Assembly (NCBI GenBank): GCA_033964015.1
Contig: CM066914.1
Span: 14,065,831-14,129,830 of the forward strand
DNA from: Scolanthus callimorphus
Taxonomy: Eukaryota; Cnidaria; Anthozoa; Actiniaria; Edwardsiidae
DNA length: 64,000 nucleotides
Direction of reading: 5' to 3'
Under the pieces are notes generated by a model. The model saw only the letters and a list, made by a program, of their open reading frames with translations, did no database searches and was not told the origin of the DNA. This document shows positions 10,942 to 22,668 of this stretch, one piece after another (position 1 is the first letter of the stretch; each line of letters opens with the position of its first letter). The translations under genes were made by a program, and so were the position numbers.

Positions 10942-12690
10942 ATGCGAAGACCTTCAGTGATTTGGGTTTCCAAAGCCACGTGTGGTTTGTTGGCGTTCCT
11001 AATTCTTGGACAGATTTATCTACTCTTTCTCAATCCTTGTGGCCAAACATTGAATAATGGGGACAATAGTAATTCACCAAGAGATAAGAGAAGTACAGAG
11101 AAGTGTTACTCTTTAAAGGAAATGGAGTCTTTAGCCTCGCAAGTTTATAAATTAAAGAGAGAAATTAGAAAACTTCGTGTTCAGAGCGTTGCTCGAAACA
11201 GAACGATTATGAAGCTTACGCACAGAAATCAAGAACTAGAAGGACTTCTTTCGGGATACAAGCGCGCCGAAAAGGCGACTATTAATCAGGAAATTTCTGC
11301 AAAGAAGTCTGTTATAAAACCAGTAGAGTTTCTTAAAGGGGAACCTCTTGTAACCGAATTTGAAGTGAAGCCATTTGATAGCATGACATACAATGCGATT
11401 TATCAATTAGGGGATGGGTTGTCTCGAAACCCAGCCGAGAGACCCCTTGCCCGGACGCCCAAGGGAAAGGACTATCACGAATTAATAAAGTTCGCGACGG
11501 AGAGTGTTAATGAAGAATTTGAGCATCAGGATAGCCCAACACTTGACTTTGATTTATTTGATGGGATCATGAGAATAGATCGACAAGTTGGTTCTCAGTA
11601 CGACTTGTATTTTAGGACCAACATCATGAATGTTTATCATAGAGTTAGAGTACTGAGGCGATTCGAACCTCTACAGCGAATAGGAAACGTGGAAACTATA
11701 GATACTAATCAGGAAAATATAAATTTGATTCTCCCGCTATCTGGACGCTTGGACAAGTTCAAAACATTTATGTCAAATTTCGTCAACGTCTGCATTCGCT
11801 GGGATCGACGAGTTTTTTTGACTGTTGTTTCCTTTGACAAAGAAGGCAGAGATGAACTTCATGATATGTTATCAAATATTTCCAAAAAGGAAAACTACAC
11901 AAATTACAAGATTCTAGATCTAGATGAACCATTTTCTAGAGGCTTGGGACTACAGAAGGGAGCTCTGGATTGGGATAAAGGAAATGTTCTCATGCTATTT
12001 TGTGATGTGGACATTCATTTTACACCAGAATTTTTAGAGAAATGCAGGTTCTACACAAACCCTGGGCACCAAGTTTATTACCCTATTGTATTCAGTTTAT
12101 ATAATCCAGTTGTAGTTTATGGTGGCAACCCACCACCAATCGATCAACAGTTTAAGGTAAATCGTGAGACTGGTTACTGGAGAGACTATGGGTTTGGAAT
12201 GGTATGTCAGTATAGGAGTGACTTCTTGAAGACAGGTGGCTTTGACTTGTCAATCAAGGGCTGGGGAATGGAGGATGTAAAACTCTACCGCAAGTATCTT
12301 CAAAGTGATTTAACAGTAGTACGTGCAGTAGACAGAAGTATATTTCACATTTATCACCAAAAACATTGCAGTCGTGATCTCACTTCAAAACAATATATTA
12401 ATTGTATTAACAGCAAGGTGAAGTCGGAGGCATCTCACACACAGTTGGGATTATTGGCATTTGGTAGTAAAATATTTGGGGACAGCGATCCTGATTGGAT
12501 GGCTCAGCTGCAGAGCTCTGCTGGTAACCATCAAAAAGGCAAAGAAAAGGAAAAAGCTGAGCTACATGTTGTAACACCAAGTAATTCTAAGACAGAGGCA
12601 GTGGAGCTAAGGGAGTTTGATAAGGCTGCAGCAGAGGGATTACTGAATACACTACTATTGTACCAACAAAGACTCTCAATAGGGATATAA
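10942..12690 (+). CDS. CSGALNACT: Chondroitin sulfate N-acetylgalactosaminyltransferase, single exon
   Basis: Golgi type II membrane enzyme that adds GalNAc in chondroitin chain initiation and elongation. Predicted 582 aa: a short cytosolic tail, one membrane segment (about residues 10-31), a charged coiled-coil stem (about 50-110), then the CHGN-type catalytic domain (about 255-510). Visible motifs: INLILPLSGRLDKF, the metal-binding DVD at residues 355-357 in FCDVDIHFT, GYWRDYGFGM, the WGMEDV motif near 440, and a conserved HxxHxKHC. Human CSGALNACT1 and 2 are 532 and 542 aa; the extra length lies in the stem and the low-complexity tail. The reading frame opens at a GTG at 10927, but the first ATG is 10942. 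The whole protein lies in one uninterrupted exon. A TTTCAG just before the ATG could be an acceptor for a 5' UTR exon. I cannot tell which vertebrate paralogue it matches best. Confidence 0.95.
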   Translation: MRRPSVIWVSKATCGLLAFLILGQIYLLFLNPCGQTLNNGDNSNSPRDKRSTEKCYSLKEMESLASQVYKLKREIRKLRVQSVARNRTIMKLTHRNQELEGLLSGYKRAEKATINQEISAKKSVIKPVEFLKGEPLVTEFEVKPFDSMTYNAIYQLGDGLSRNPAERPLARTPKGKDYHELIKFATESVNEEFEHQDSPTLDFDLFDGIMRIDRQVGSQYDLYFRTNIMNVYHRVRVLRRFEPLQRIGNVETIDTNQENINLILPLSGRLDKFKTFMSNFVNVCIRWDRRVFLTVVSFDKEGRDELHDMLSNISKKENYTNYKILDLDEPFSRGLGLQKGALDWDKGNVLMLFCDVDIHFTPEFLEKCRFYTNPGHQVYYPIVFSLYNPVVVYGGNPPPIDQQFKVNRETGYWRDYGFGMVCQYRSDFLKTGGFDLSIKGWGMEDVKLYRKYLQSDLTVVRAVDRSIFHIYHQKHCSRDLTSKQYINCINSKVKSEASHTQLGLLAFGSKIFGDSDPDWMAQLQSSAGNHQKGKEKEKAELHVVTPSNSKTEAVELREFDKAAAEGLLNTLLLYQQRLSIGI

Positions 12691-13150
12691 ATTAGGAGAA
12701 ATGAAATTAATCCAGTCATACACAATTAATAATTTGTACAGTAATTTTCACTGGATCCCAAACAATGGAGAAACTAGAAATGTTTGGAAAATTATTTTTT
12801 TTATAATAGAAATGGAATAGCAATTCAAAGAAGGTATTGTACCTTTCTGATGGTACTTATTTATTACAATGACACAACAATTTTAATTGTCATATTCTTT
12901 GGAAACATCACAGAAATAATTTTGGAAAAATTCAAATGGTAGTCTCTAGCAAAATTGGATAATCTATTTAGTCTGCATTGAGATTGCAAATAATAAAAAA
13001 ACATCAAACAACACCAAGGCAAAATTTGAAGTAATTGTCCATCCCTGTGACAGTAATGTGGCATTTCCATGACAGATCATGGATTTCCAACCAGAAGCAC
13101 ATCAATAGCTGGCAATCTTGTGATAGGTCTCCAATTGTTGCCAGCTGTTG
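12691..13150. other. Convergent 3' region between CSGALNACT and canopy
   Basis: About 460 bases between two stop codons facing each other. AT-rich with A/T runs and AATAAA-like hexamers near 12990. Nothing else recognised. The two transcripts probably end close together or overlap here. Confidence 0.6.
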
Positions 13151-15967
13151 TTATAGTTCATCTCTGCTATCATCACAATATCCTGAAATCAATGCCAAGG
13201 AAAGCAGAAAATACTAATATAACTGCCTTCCTGAACTTAGAGAAAAACAATTTATTTTCTCTCTCAATATGACTCCACATTTTCCTGAGGCTCTCAACAA
13301 AACCATTTGCTACTCAGAACATAGCAGAATGGTAAATGCAAGATTTTCTGAGACAGTGAGATCAAGGTGATGGAGACGATCAAATATCGATATTGCAAGA
13401 CAGCTCTCTAAAGATCTGAGATTTGAGAATCCCTAAAAATTTCACGAGATTCTTCATTTTTTGAACAACAATTCACCTCCCCTCATAGTGATAAAAGCAA
13501 CGTTTGTTATACTGACTCACCTAATACTTCTAGGCATACTTTCTTCTCTGATGTGTTCTTGTCTTCTTTTCTCATCACTCAATAATTTCTTCATCATGTT
13601 CTCCGACCATGTTTTCACACTAGGGAAAAAAAAATCAGCTCTTACATATGATATTTTTCTTTCTATTAAAATGCAGGAGCTTTAGATCCAATGCAGTTTC
13701 TCATGCTACTGAGGACTGCTTTCTTTTATATGCAATTTTAGGGGTGCCGAATGGCCCCTTTAATAAAAAGCCAGAATCTCACAAAATTTGTGGATGCTTA
13801 TTTTAAAAGTATATGATAGGCAAGTCCTTAGATCTCAGGGTATTTTAGCTGGCCTTTGCAATGTGTATAAGAAAAGATCCCTGACCCCCACCACTGGGGA
13901 GTGGTCAGGGTTAATACACCTCCTATTTCCCATACATCAATCACTTCATTTTTCACTAGAAATTTCCAGGAGGTCCTAAGGTGAAAGCCCCCTTAGTTGT
14001 TCAATCATTTTCTAGAATTATGCAATTAACATAATGAGTATTTTCTGGAGACTTACAGCGTTTTTTAGTTTCTCTGTCACTTCTCCACTTATAGAGGCAT
14101 TACTGAGCGTCACAGCCTCCCCATCCCTGGATGAGTTCTAATATAAGTCTTTTTTCCAGTTTTAGGGTCAGACGACTCAGCATATTGACTCATTTTCCCA
14201 CATGCATTCTCCATTAGTTCTGTAAGGTGTGTCTCCGATCTGGCATATGGAATCTAGAATATAAAGCAAAAAAATGTGAAAATACATAGATCATGGTTCT
14301 GAATCTTTGCTATAAAAGCATTCTGTCCACAGCTGTAACTGTCATCTGACCCACACAGCCTGTCCTGTCAGTGCACTGCTTCAACCCCTACAAACATGGG
14401 CCAACATTTCTGAAAGGGGCCCACAACTATACATATCTATATTCCTTTGATATTTACTGACTAGGTATATTTTGTCCAAAAGGGTGGTCATGGACACCTT
14501 CCTGCTAGCTAAGCCCCTGTTACATGAATATTTTCATTAAATTTTTTTTTTAATTTGTCATTTTTCAAATCTTTAATCATCCATCAAACTATTCAGCGGC
14601 GTAGCCAGGAATTTCTGAAGGGGGGGCCGGATAGTGAAAACATGGGACGAATATGCGCAAATTTTCTACAGCAAATACAGTAAATGTATGGGAAAATTTC
14701 CGAGAAAGGGGGGGCCCGGGCCCCCACTGGACCCCCTCTGGCTACGCCCCTGCCATTATATAACTTGATAAAATATAATTAATTATGTTAATGCATTCAC
14801 CTTTCTTGTGTAACTCTGTCTACCAGTTGGATCAACCCTAAAGCTGTCAACCTTTTTAAAACAAAGAACAACAGTATCATTACCAAAAGGTTTCTATGGC
14901 AACAAACAAAAGAAAACGCCTGCTTTCTATGCTTGTTTAAGAGACTGAACTGTGAAAAGTGAGCCTTCACAAACCTCAATAACTTTCTTTGGATCCACCT
15001 TAGATATCTCCCATTCAAGCTCATCTATAACAACCTTACACACTACATAGAAAGAAACAAAAAGGAAATTTCTCACATTGTGTAATTCCAGATAATGACT
15101 ATACAGTGTACCATGCCATCCTATTGACCCCTAAAAATATCCCCAAGGGCGGATCTAGGGGGGGGGGGGTGATTAGGGTGGCTAGCCACCCCCCTTGTTC
15201 TTATATTTCTTGTACAAACCTTAAGATTAGCCACCCCCTTGGTCTGAGCTCTGTAGTATATCCTTTGTACTAGCCACCCCCCTTCTTAAGGGTCTGCATC
15301 CGCCACTGATCCCTAACGCACAATAGGAACTTAGCTGGGGGGAAGTCATAGTTGTTGTCACTCTGTCCTGCTTTCCAAATACTATACAGACTAAATCATA
15401 TTTAAATTTGGAGATCCCAGGAATGAGTCAGGGGGATATCTGATACTTATTAGGCAGGGATGCTTAAAAAATAAATAAATCCCTAAACAATACCAAACTG
15501 GGCATGGCTCAAGTCTTATTTACACCCTAAAATGTTCCCTCTCTCTCTTTTATCCCCTAAAAGAAGCAGGTTATTTTTTTAAATTGGAAAAGATGCCAAA
15601 TTTTCCCTCGTAAAAAATATGCGAGAAAAAAATTATGAGGGAAAATACGTCATTGGTACCTTTTAGGAGTCAAAATCAACTGAGCGACGGTATGTTTGGT
15701 ACCTTTTAGGGGTAAAATCGAAAGTTCCCAACAAGCACCCCACACCCCTAAAATATGGGAGCCCCCCCCCCCCCCCCCACAAAGTGATACAACAAATATT
15801 TTATTAACCTACAGTATCATAGGCAAAGTAGTCTGTCTAAGTTTTGTGGATGGATTTTAATGCCGCTTACCTTCACAATACAAAGATTTGTCTTGTTGAC
15901 ACAATCCCATACCCAAACATGATAAGATAATCATTAAAGATGTGATGTGCAGAAGAAGACTGTCCAT
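13151..15967 (-). CDS. CNPY2: Canopy-family ER protein (CNPY2-like), 6 exons
   Basis: Saposin-like ER-resident protein; the family acts as a chaperone or co-chaperone for membrane receptors. Exons on the minus strand: 15967-15871, 15042-14975, 14851-14801, 14253-14057, 13619-13521 and 13182-13151. The first exon encodes a signal peptide (MDSLLLHITSLMIILSCLG). Next come the canopy signature IDELEWEISKVDPKK, then SFRVDPTG, IPYARSETHLTELME, CENMVGEHDEEIIE and a C-terminal SRDEL, an ER-retention signal (HDEL in human CNPY2). Six cysteines are present, as in the family. About 181 aa against 182 in human. Two one-base breaks: the CCC run at 14125-14127 (plus-strand bases) and near 13577-13582. All exons are short. 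CNPY1 or CNPY2 is the nearest name; exact orthology is not settled. Confidence 0.92.
14595..14752. repeat. Dispersed element, 'gtagccagg' family, in canopy intron 4
   Basis: Starts GCGGCGTAGCCAGGAATTTC and ends CTGGCTACGCCCCTG, so the ends are inverted; internal text includes GATAGTGAAAACATGGGACG. Clear relatives lie at 24362-24502 and 43300-43452, with fragments near 10150-10240 and 31070-31315. G/C runs differ in length between copies. Confidence 0.7.
15140..15315. repeat. Short inverted element with internal 'ccacccccctt' repeats
   Basis: Begins GGGCGGATCTAGG and ends GGTCTGCATCCGCCACTGAT, with TAGCCACCCCCCTT repeated inside. Non-coding. It lies in canopy intron 1, which also holds short motifs such as CCTTTTAGGGG (15600-15780) and a long C run (15760-15778). 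Confidence 0.5.
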
Positions 15968-16927
15968 TTCTGTGAAAAACTGATAAAATAGAATCCAGTA
16001 AGCATTTTTAATGATAAGAATTCATTAATTCTCATACCTAAAAAGTTCAAAACACACCCCATCCTATACTATCTCCCATGTTCTTTTGGCAGCAGTGGAA
16101 TCCCAAAACTATGAAAATCTATACTTCCCCTAAGTTTAGCAGTAGAATCAGACAGATGAACAAAATGGGGTGAAATTTAATATTTTAACTGAGCTCTTGC
16201 TGACTCCAAAAGTGTTTACATTCTAATTTGCTGTGCTCCTTAAATGAATGAGTACTTAACAGGAGGCAAACAGCTTTTTAATTACTCAATAGTAAATACT
16301 CAGAACTAGTGGAGCATGACCCTTATGGGATAACTAACAAAAAAGTCAGTGAACGTCAATAGGAGAGGAGGAGAAAGCTAACCAGCTTCTTTGGTTGTAC
16401 CCTTAGCATTTATACACTCAGAAAATGGAAATATCCAGGTTGTTAAAGGTGCTTTATGAATTTTTCCACAAGTACAAAAAAAAACAGGACTTTTATGGTT
16501 TTCCGGATGTACCCTGGCGGTCGTTCAACAAACTTGGAGAAAAAAGGTATTTTTTTATGACCATCTGTAGGTTATTTTCTCTAAGAAAATGGCTTTAGTT
16601 CAATTAACTACCTGATCCCTCCCCTGTTTTGTTAATAATGTGAAAAGAAATTGAGCCAGCTGGCACTTAACAGAAACACCAACCCCATTACAACATCAAT
16701 TGCTCGTCATTAATGTAAGGAGAGAGCACTTAATCTTTTTCAATTGAAAATTAAAAGCAGTTGAAATTGGAAAAGGAAGCCATATTGTTTTTAAATGATT
16801 TGTGGTCATAAATTAATCATTCATTCAAAAGTCGAAATCAATTTGACAAAAGTTTTTAGTAAAACTCTAACCAAAATTAAGATCTATCAAGCGTGCAAAA
16901 CGTTAGTTGTCCAATAGTAAGACCTAC

Positions 16928-17179
16928 CTCAAGAAAATCAAGAGAGAAAATAAAAAAGAAATCTGATAAACTGGGTCTGAGATTCGGATGTTTTGTAAGT
17001 TTCTTTGTTCTAAATTGATTACCGCTGATAAGTAGTGCTGGCTCTTCACTTGCATCAAAGTGCATTCTGGGAAAAAGAAACCCTTGAGAAATCGGGAACA
17101 AAATGTAGTGACAATTTCCTTGCGAATTTGAACCCCAGGAAGCGAGTTTCTTAGTTCTTTTAGGTAGATCTATTTCCAT
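16928..17179 (-). other. Candidate 5' exon of the canopy transcript (open reading frame, start MEIDLPKRTK)
   Basis: The minus strand has an ATG at 17179, six bases from the RHEB start on the other strand. It stays open for 84 codons to a good donor (GAG|GTAGGT) at 16928. Joined in phase 0 to the acceptor before the canopy ATG it remains in frame (FFTE then MDSLLL). The predicted signal peptide starts at the later ATG, so this may be a 5' UTR exon that happens to be open, or an N-terminally extended isoform. No homology is recognised in it. Confidence 0.35.
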
Positions 17180-17185
17180 ATTACC

Positions 17186-20100
17186 ATGGCTCCTCCAAAG
17201 TCACGAAAAATCGCCATAATGGGATTTCGTTCCGTAGGTAAGCGAGTGCTCAATAAACTGACCTTGAACTCAAGTTGGAATCGAAAGTTTACATCAACAA
17301 CTGATAAGTTTGGTTTTGATGGTTTAATTTCCTCACAGGGAAATCTTCTTTGACGATCCAGTTTGTGGAGGGACAATTTGTAGACTCTTATGACCCCACT
17401 ATAGAGAATAGTAAGTGTTTTAGGGCCAACGCTTGTTAAAATTGATTTCTCAATTGTTCTCTGACTGTTGATGGTAATGAAATTAAGTTATGCTCTCCAA
17501 ACATCTGGTCTTGAGATGTTACTCATTTGCGAGCGATTTGCAGTTGGTACTTTATTTTAAATGGAGTTCATTACAGATTATCTAATATTTGATGTATGGT
17601 GGTTTTGTTTTGTTTCTAGCCTTTACCAAGAATGTGAAGTACAAGGGACAAGAGTTTTTTCTAGAACTAGTTGATACAGCAGGACAGGTAAAGCTTCTGT
17701 GCATAGGTTTCACTTTTACAGAAACAATAATGAATTCCACGCATCCAGAAAGAAGCTGGAATTGTTGTAACCATTAATTTTTCCCACTTTGATTGTAAGC
17801 TTAGCCCAGTTATTGAAACAATGAGGTTAATGGAAGGTCCAGGAAAAAACATCAATTTCCATGGAAGCATGTAGTTAACAATGTAAAGGTCGGAATTTCA
17901 CCTAAAAGTAGTTACCGTAAGGTAATTGCAAGCTTTTTATTGTTTACAGATAAAATAACTTTAGATAACCCTAGGTATAATGTAAGTTCCCTCTTTAATT
18001 TTTAACTTTGAGTAAGGATTGACAACCTCTGCTTTTCCACTTCCACTTGGGGCAAGAGGGCACTACTAGGCCTTGCTTACTGTTTTTGTTTTCAAAAGAG
18101 GGAGGACAACCTTCCTCTTGTCATGCCCCAGCCTTTGGGGAGAAAAATAATATTTTCTATAGTATATGTTTATGTTTACTTTGTTTTAAAACATTCGAAG
18201 AAGAAGCAAATTTTAAAGCTTTTATTATTCTCTTTTTTTAGCATCATCCTTTTATAAATAAATCCTGTTTTCTTTATATGTATCAGTTGTTTGGTCCTTT
18301 ATAATAACTTTTAGAAAATAACACCTATGTTGTATTGTGAATGTGCGCAATCTGATTGGTTAAAAAGCGTGTTTGTAAGAGACCTGAGAAACACGATTGT
18401 CACGCAACGCTGTCGCGCGTGTGTATGTTATTTTCTAAAAGCAATAAAAATACTTTCTGCGTGCTCTCTGGTTTCTTACAAACACTCGGGGAATGTTGGT
18501 CGAACTGATAAAACTTGAAAGACACTCGCCTTCGGCTCGAAAGCAGAGAGCATGCGGAAAGTACTTTTATTGCTTAATTATTATTTGCATTCAATGCATG
18601 CCAAAAGTTCTAAACACACAGAGAAGAACAACATGGTTGGGCACATAGAGTCAAGAGATTAAGAGAGCTGTTTTAAGGGTTTACCATCCTGCCTTGGATT
18701 AGTCAAAATAAGGAAGCTTACTCTCTAGCAGTCCCAACTTATTGTGTAGGTGTTCCAGAAATAATCTATATCTTCACTACAGAGGGAATTTACTTCAGGA
18801 CCACCCTAAAGATGCCTATTAATCAGAAAGGGATGTTGGGCTTGTATTTAAATCCCTACTGTAGAGACAAAATATATTGTTGGGGAATTTTATATTTTTT
18901 TCTCAGACATTAGTCAGACACTTTGAAATCTCTAGTCTAAATTACCTCAAGGAGAATGCACTGTTATTTTATCTTCCATTATAGACATTCTGAGTAAGAT
19001 ACCGGTATCCACTTTAGGGATAAAAATATGTGCAACAACATAACTTGTTTTTTTTGTTAACGAGCTCATGACAAGCTAGATGCCCAGGGTCCAGAAATGT
19101 CGAGGGAGGTAGTGTGTTGTCATGGAAATGTTGACAAAAACATGTTTTCTTGCCTAAGTTTTCTCACTAATTGGAATGTGTTACAAGGATGACTAAGACT
19201 AAGTATCACCATTTAACAGCAAGGTGTTTTTTTTTCCTTTTCTCAGGATGAATATTCCATATTCCCTCAGTCCTATTCCATGGGCATTCATGGCTATGTG
19301 CTGGTTTATGCTGTTACATCTGCCAAAAGGTAATCTCATACTGTTAAAGGATCCATATCACCCTGCCTATAACGCACTGCTTCGCCACCATTTTCGATAT
19401 CAGAAACTTGACAGACAGTGTTCAGCTTTAGAGCATTTTATTGTACAAGAGCAAGAAAACTCGAAATAGTAGAAATCCTTTGCATTAAGTCAGAGTTTCT
19501 GATGAAATGAATCATGTAAACAAAAACAAAGTTCATTATGGGCAGAGTGAGACAGATCCTTAACACTTTTGTAGCTTTTTTTCACTAATAGTTAACATTT
19601 TTTCTTTGTTTATTCAGCTTTGAAGTTGTCAAGGTAATTCATGAAAAGCTTCTTGACATGACAGGACAAAACTAGTAAGTGAAAGTATGGGTGGTATTCA
19701 ATGTGCAAGAAAAATGTTAATTAGAACCTCATTTTGTGTTTATTGATGTGTTTTTCTAGTGTTCCAATGGTGCTGGTAGGAAATAAAACAGACTTACACA
19801 TGGAAAGGTATATAATGACTATACTTCTTGACTGTACAGGGTACTCTCAGGGTACTCCAGAGGTTTGGTGATGTGGAAGTGCAAATGTTTTTTTGGGTTT
19901 CAAATTAATGAATAGACCTCCTCGGCTTGGGCATAATGTTTTCCCATTTCAGATCACATGGCATTCCCCTGAGTATTATTTCTTTCTTCTTCTGCTAGAC
20001 ACAGAAGGATATATAAATATGGAAGCATCCCAAATAAAGAAAGATTATTCAAATAAATGCCACATGACCTGAAGTGGGAAAACATTACACCCAAGCTGAG

Positions 20101-21855
20101 GAGGTCAGTTGTGGACTATTGTGTGGAAATTAGTCAGGAAATTTTTAGAATGTTATTTAACTAGGGATCTTTTTGTTATTAAAAATGAGGATCCATGTAT
20201 GATGGATAAATGAACAGAATGGGCAATTCCAGAAAATATATGTACCCCGGGGGTGGGCGGCATGGGAAATTCTGAATGGGAGGGTGGTTTTCAAGCTCGG
20301 AATCCTGCCTGCATGGGTTTTTTTTGAAGCTGGAAGCTAGTATAAGCTCTTAGAAATTCTATATGCATGGGGGTAAGCCATTTTGGAAATTCTGGATGCA
20401 TGGGGGTCAAAAACTAGTGCCACCCGCCTGTGGGGTACATATATTTTCTGGAATTGCCCAATCATTTAATTTGCAATGTTATTCTGTCTTGCTTTGCTCC
20501 ATCAACTTACGAGGGTTTCTTTATACAAAATTATATCTGTTCCCTATTGGATTTTTTTCAGGGTTGGTTAGGCTATCAGATTTTTGAGGGTGTTAAATTA
20601 TGGCTTTGGTCCCCCCACCCCACCTCCACCCCCATCATTAAAAGTCATGGGTACTCCCCTGGCTTGTTGAATTGTGGGCCAATAAGATTAGATAACCTCT
20701 GCTTCTTTTCCAGGGTTGTCAGTACAGAGTCTGGTCGTAGTATAGCAAATTCTTGGAAAGCAGCATTCTTTGAAGCCTCAGCTAAAGAAAATTCTGTAAG
20801 TATATAGTATGTGTTGCTCTGAGTCTAGAGATGCAAATCACTAACTCTTTATTGTATAAAAATCTGCATGCACATACACCTATTTCAGAAAAGGTTGCAT
20901 ATCACAACTGCCTGTTTTAGCCCGAGGTGCATTTTGGGAGAAAGTTAAAAGAACAAAATTCTCATGTTAACCCACTACAAAATTTATTGTGAGCGATGTA
21001 TTGTTAGTGTAGAATTATGACATAAGGAGGGTGATGAGTATGTATCCTAAAAAACACTGTCCATGATTCCTGTTTTGATCTATTTGCTCCCATGATGCAT
21101 TGCGGGCTACAGCAGACAGTTGTGATGGTGCATCGAGGGGGCTCATTAGAGACAATCCAAAAGGGGAAGGCTAGTTGACAGATTGGAAATGCTTTTATGC
21201 ATAACTTTTATTTATTTATTTAATTATATGCTTCACTCAAAAGGGCAGCGGATGCCCACAGAGCAAATAGTTCCCTTAATGGGCTCCCTTTAAAATGCAG
21301 ATACACTCACAGCATAAAGATGAAACTACAATAATAACAAAAGCAACAATTTACAACAAAAAGCTAATTGTGTTTATTTATATTAGTCAAGAGAAAATGA
21401 TATGAGAACATATCCCGGTGCCCTGTGGATGTCCACAATACGAATCTATTTTTTTACGGGGGATGGATTCTCTTATATCATTTTGTCTTGTATTAGTACA
21501 TCAAATTTCTAGGGGGACTTATATTTCATTACTGACACAGTGATACCAACCCTAGACTTACAAAATCTCAGATTCCTTAATGGGATAAAAAGAGAAAAAA
21601 TGCCAGAGAGGGAAACAGGAAGAATTACCATAAATTTAATATATCACATTTCACGGAAATATACCCAAGGGACAGAGGTGAAAAAAATATTGAAGTTTCT
21701 TGGCCATTTTGTGCTAGTGGTAGTTTGAAATTTTATCTTAAACATCATTCTATTGTCCACAGTCTGTCCATGAAATATTTCAAACTATGCTGCTTGAAAT
21801 TGACAAGCACCAGGATGGATCAACCGAGAAGAAGGAGGACTGTACGATATTATGA
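17186..21855 (+). CDS. RHEB: Rheb GTPase, 8 exons
   Basis: Small GTPase that activates mTORC1 on endolysosomal membranes. Exons: 17186-17237, 17339-17410, 17620-17687, 19247-19329, 19618-19674, 19760-19807, 20714-20795 and 21763-21855. They sum to 555 bases, 184 aa plus stop, the same length as human RHEB, with no frame break. Motifs: P-loop FRSVGKSSL with the Rheb-specific Arg; switch [38 protein letters not shown]; then [12 protein letters not shown]. The last four residues, CTIL, form a CaaX prenylation box. A Leu at the last position favours geranylgeranylation by general rules, whereas human RHEB ends in Met and is farnesylated. The first ATG is in good context and lies head-to-head with the canopy gene, suggesting a shared bidirectional promoter. 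Confidence 0.97.
18308..18580. mobile_element. Palindromic repeat in RHEB intron 3
   Basis: Two nested hairpins: TTTTAGAAAATAACA (about 18311) against its inverse near 18425, and GCAATAAAAATACTTTCTGC (about 18440) against its inverse near 18560. The ACACTCG and CTTCGGCTCG text recurs in other repeats of the window. Non-coding. Confidence 0.55.
20220..20460. mobile_element. Palindromic MITE in RHEB intron 6
   Basis: 241 bases with near-perfect inverted ends TGGGCAATTCCAGAAAATAT and the complement. The centre has short G-rich direct repeats (GCATGGGGG). Related in style to the elements at 34443-34560 and 49853-50046, which also pair GGAAATTCC with TATTTTCTGGAA. Confidence 0.75.
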
Positions 21856-22668
21856 CCTGAGTGGAGCCAACCTGTCATCCAACTAGTGTAGGGGTATTTA
21901 ACATTTTTATACAAAAACGAGCTATGAACAGAATTAACAATTAGCACCTTTCTTGTAGCTATTATTCTCGTCAACAGAGCCTTCATTTGTCCTGGCCCCA
22001 GTTGATTGTGATAAAGGCTCTGAACAAATCTGCTATTGTTATAGAGTGGATTTCAGATGACTGTCATGAGTAATTTGCAATTACTTTGTAATTGTTTTGT
22101 TCAGAATTGGTGTTATCACTTTGTGATTGGTTTCACTACAGTCACATGAAATTTGCTCTATAGTTCCACAATCTAGGACTAATAAGATTGATCGTTTTCA
22201 CAAGCTCTAAAATTTGTATTTCCCCATAGTTTTGAGGCCCTGGGAACAGAATTGTGTTTGTATTTACGTTATGTTGGGACTAAACGCTTGGATCTTGGAA
22301 GCATGTATTTCCAAGTATTTCCAAGTTGGGAAGGTATAATAGCAATGCATGTATGAATGTCATGAACTATTTGCAATCACTCCTTTAGGTTTTATTCAAA
22401 ATTGGTGTTATGAGTTTGCAATTGGTAACAAGTCAAACCAAATGCAGGATGATTTTCTTGATATTTAGTGAAGTTTCAGAGCACAGATCATTTTGACACC
22501 CAGGAACATAATTTACTCTTTTTCGTTTGTGCACCTTTTGTAATAATTGTCAGATACTAGTTTTCTAAGAACTTTCACATCCACGCGTTTGTAAACAACT
22601 TGTGTAGAATTTGCTCAAAAGTATTCGTGTTAGGTAAAGGTCATGAAGTGCTTATAAAACAAATGCTA
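21856..22668. other. RHEB 3' flank
   Basis: About 800 AT-rich bases, probably holding the RHEB 3' UTR. Two similar segments (about 22030-22150 and 22350-22450) share AATTGGTGTTA and CACTTTGTGATTGG-like text. No gene seen. Confidence 0.4.
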
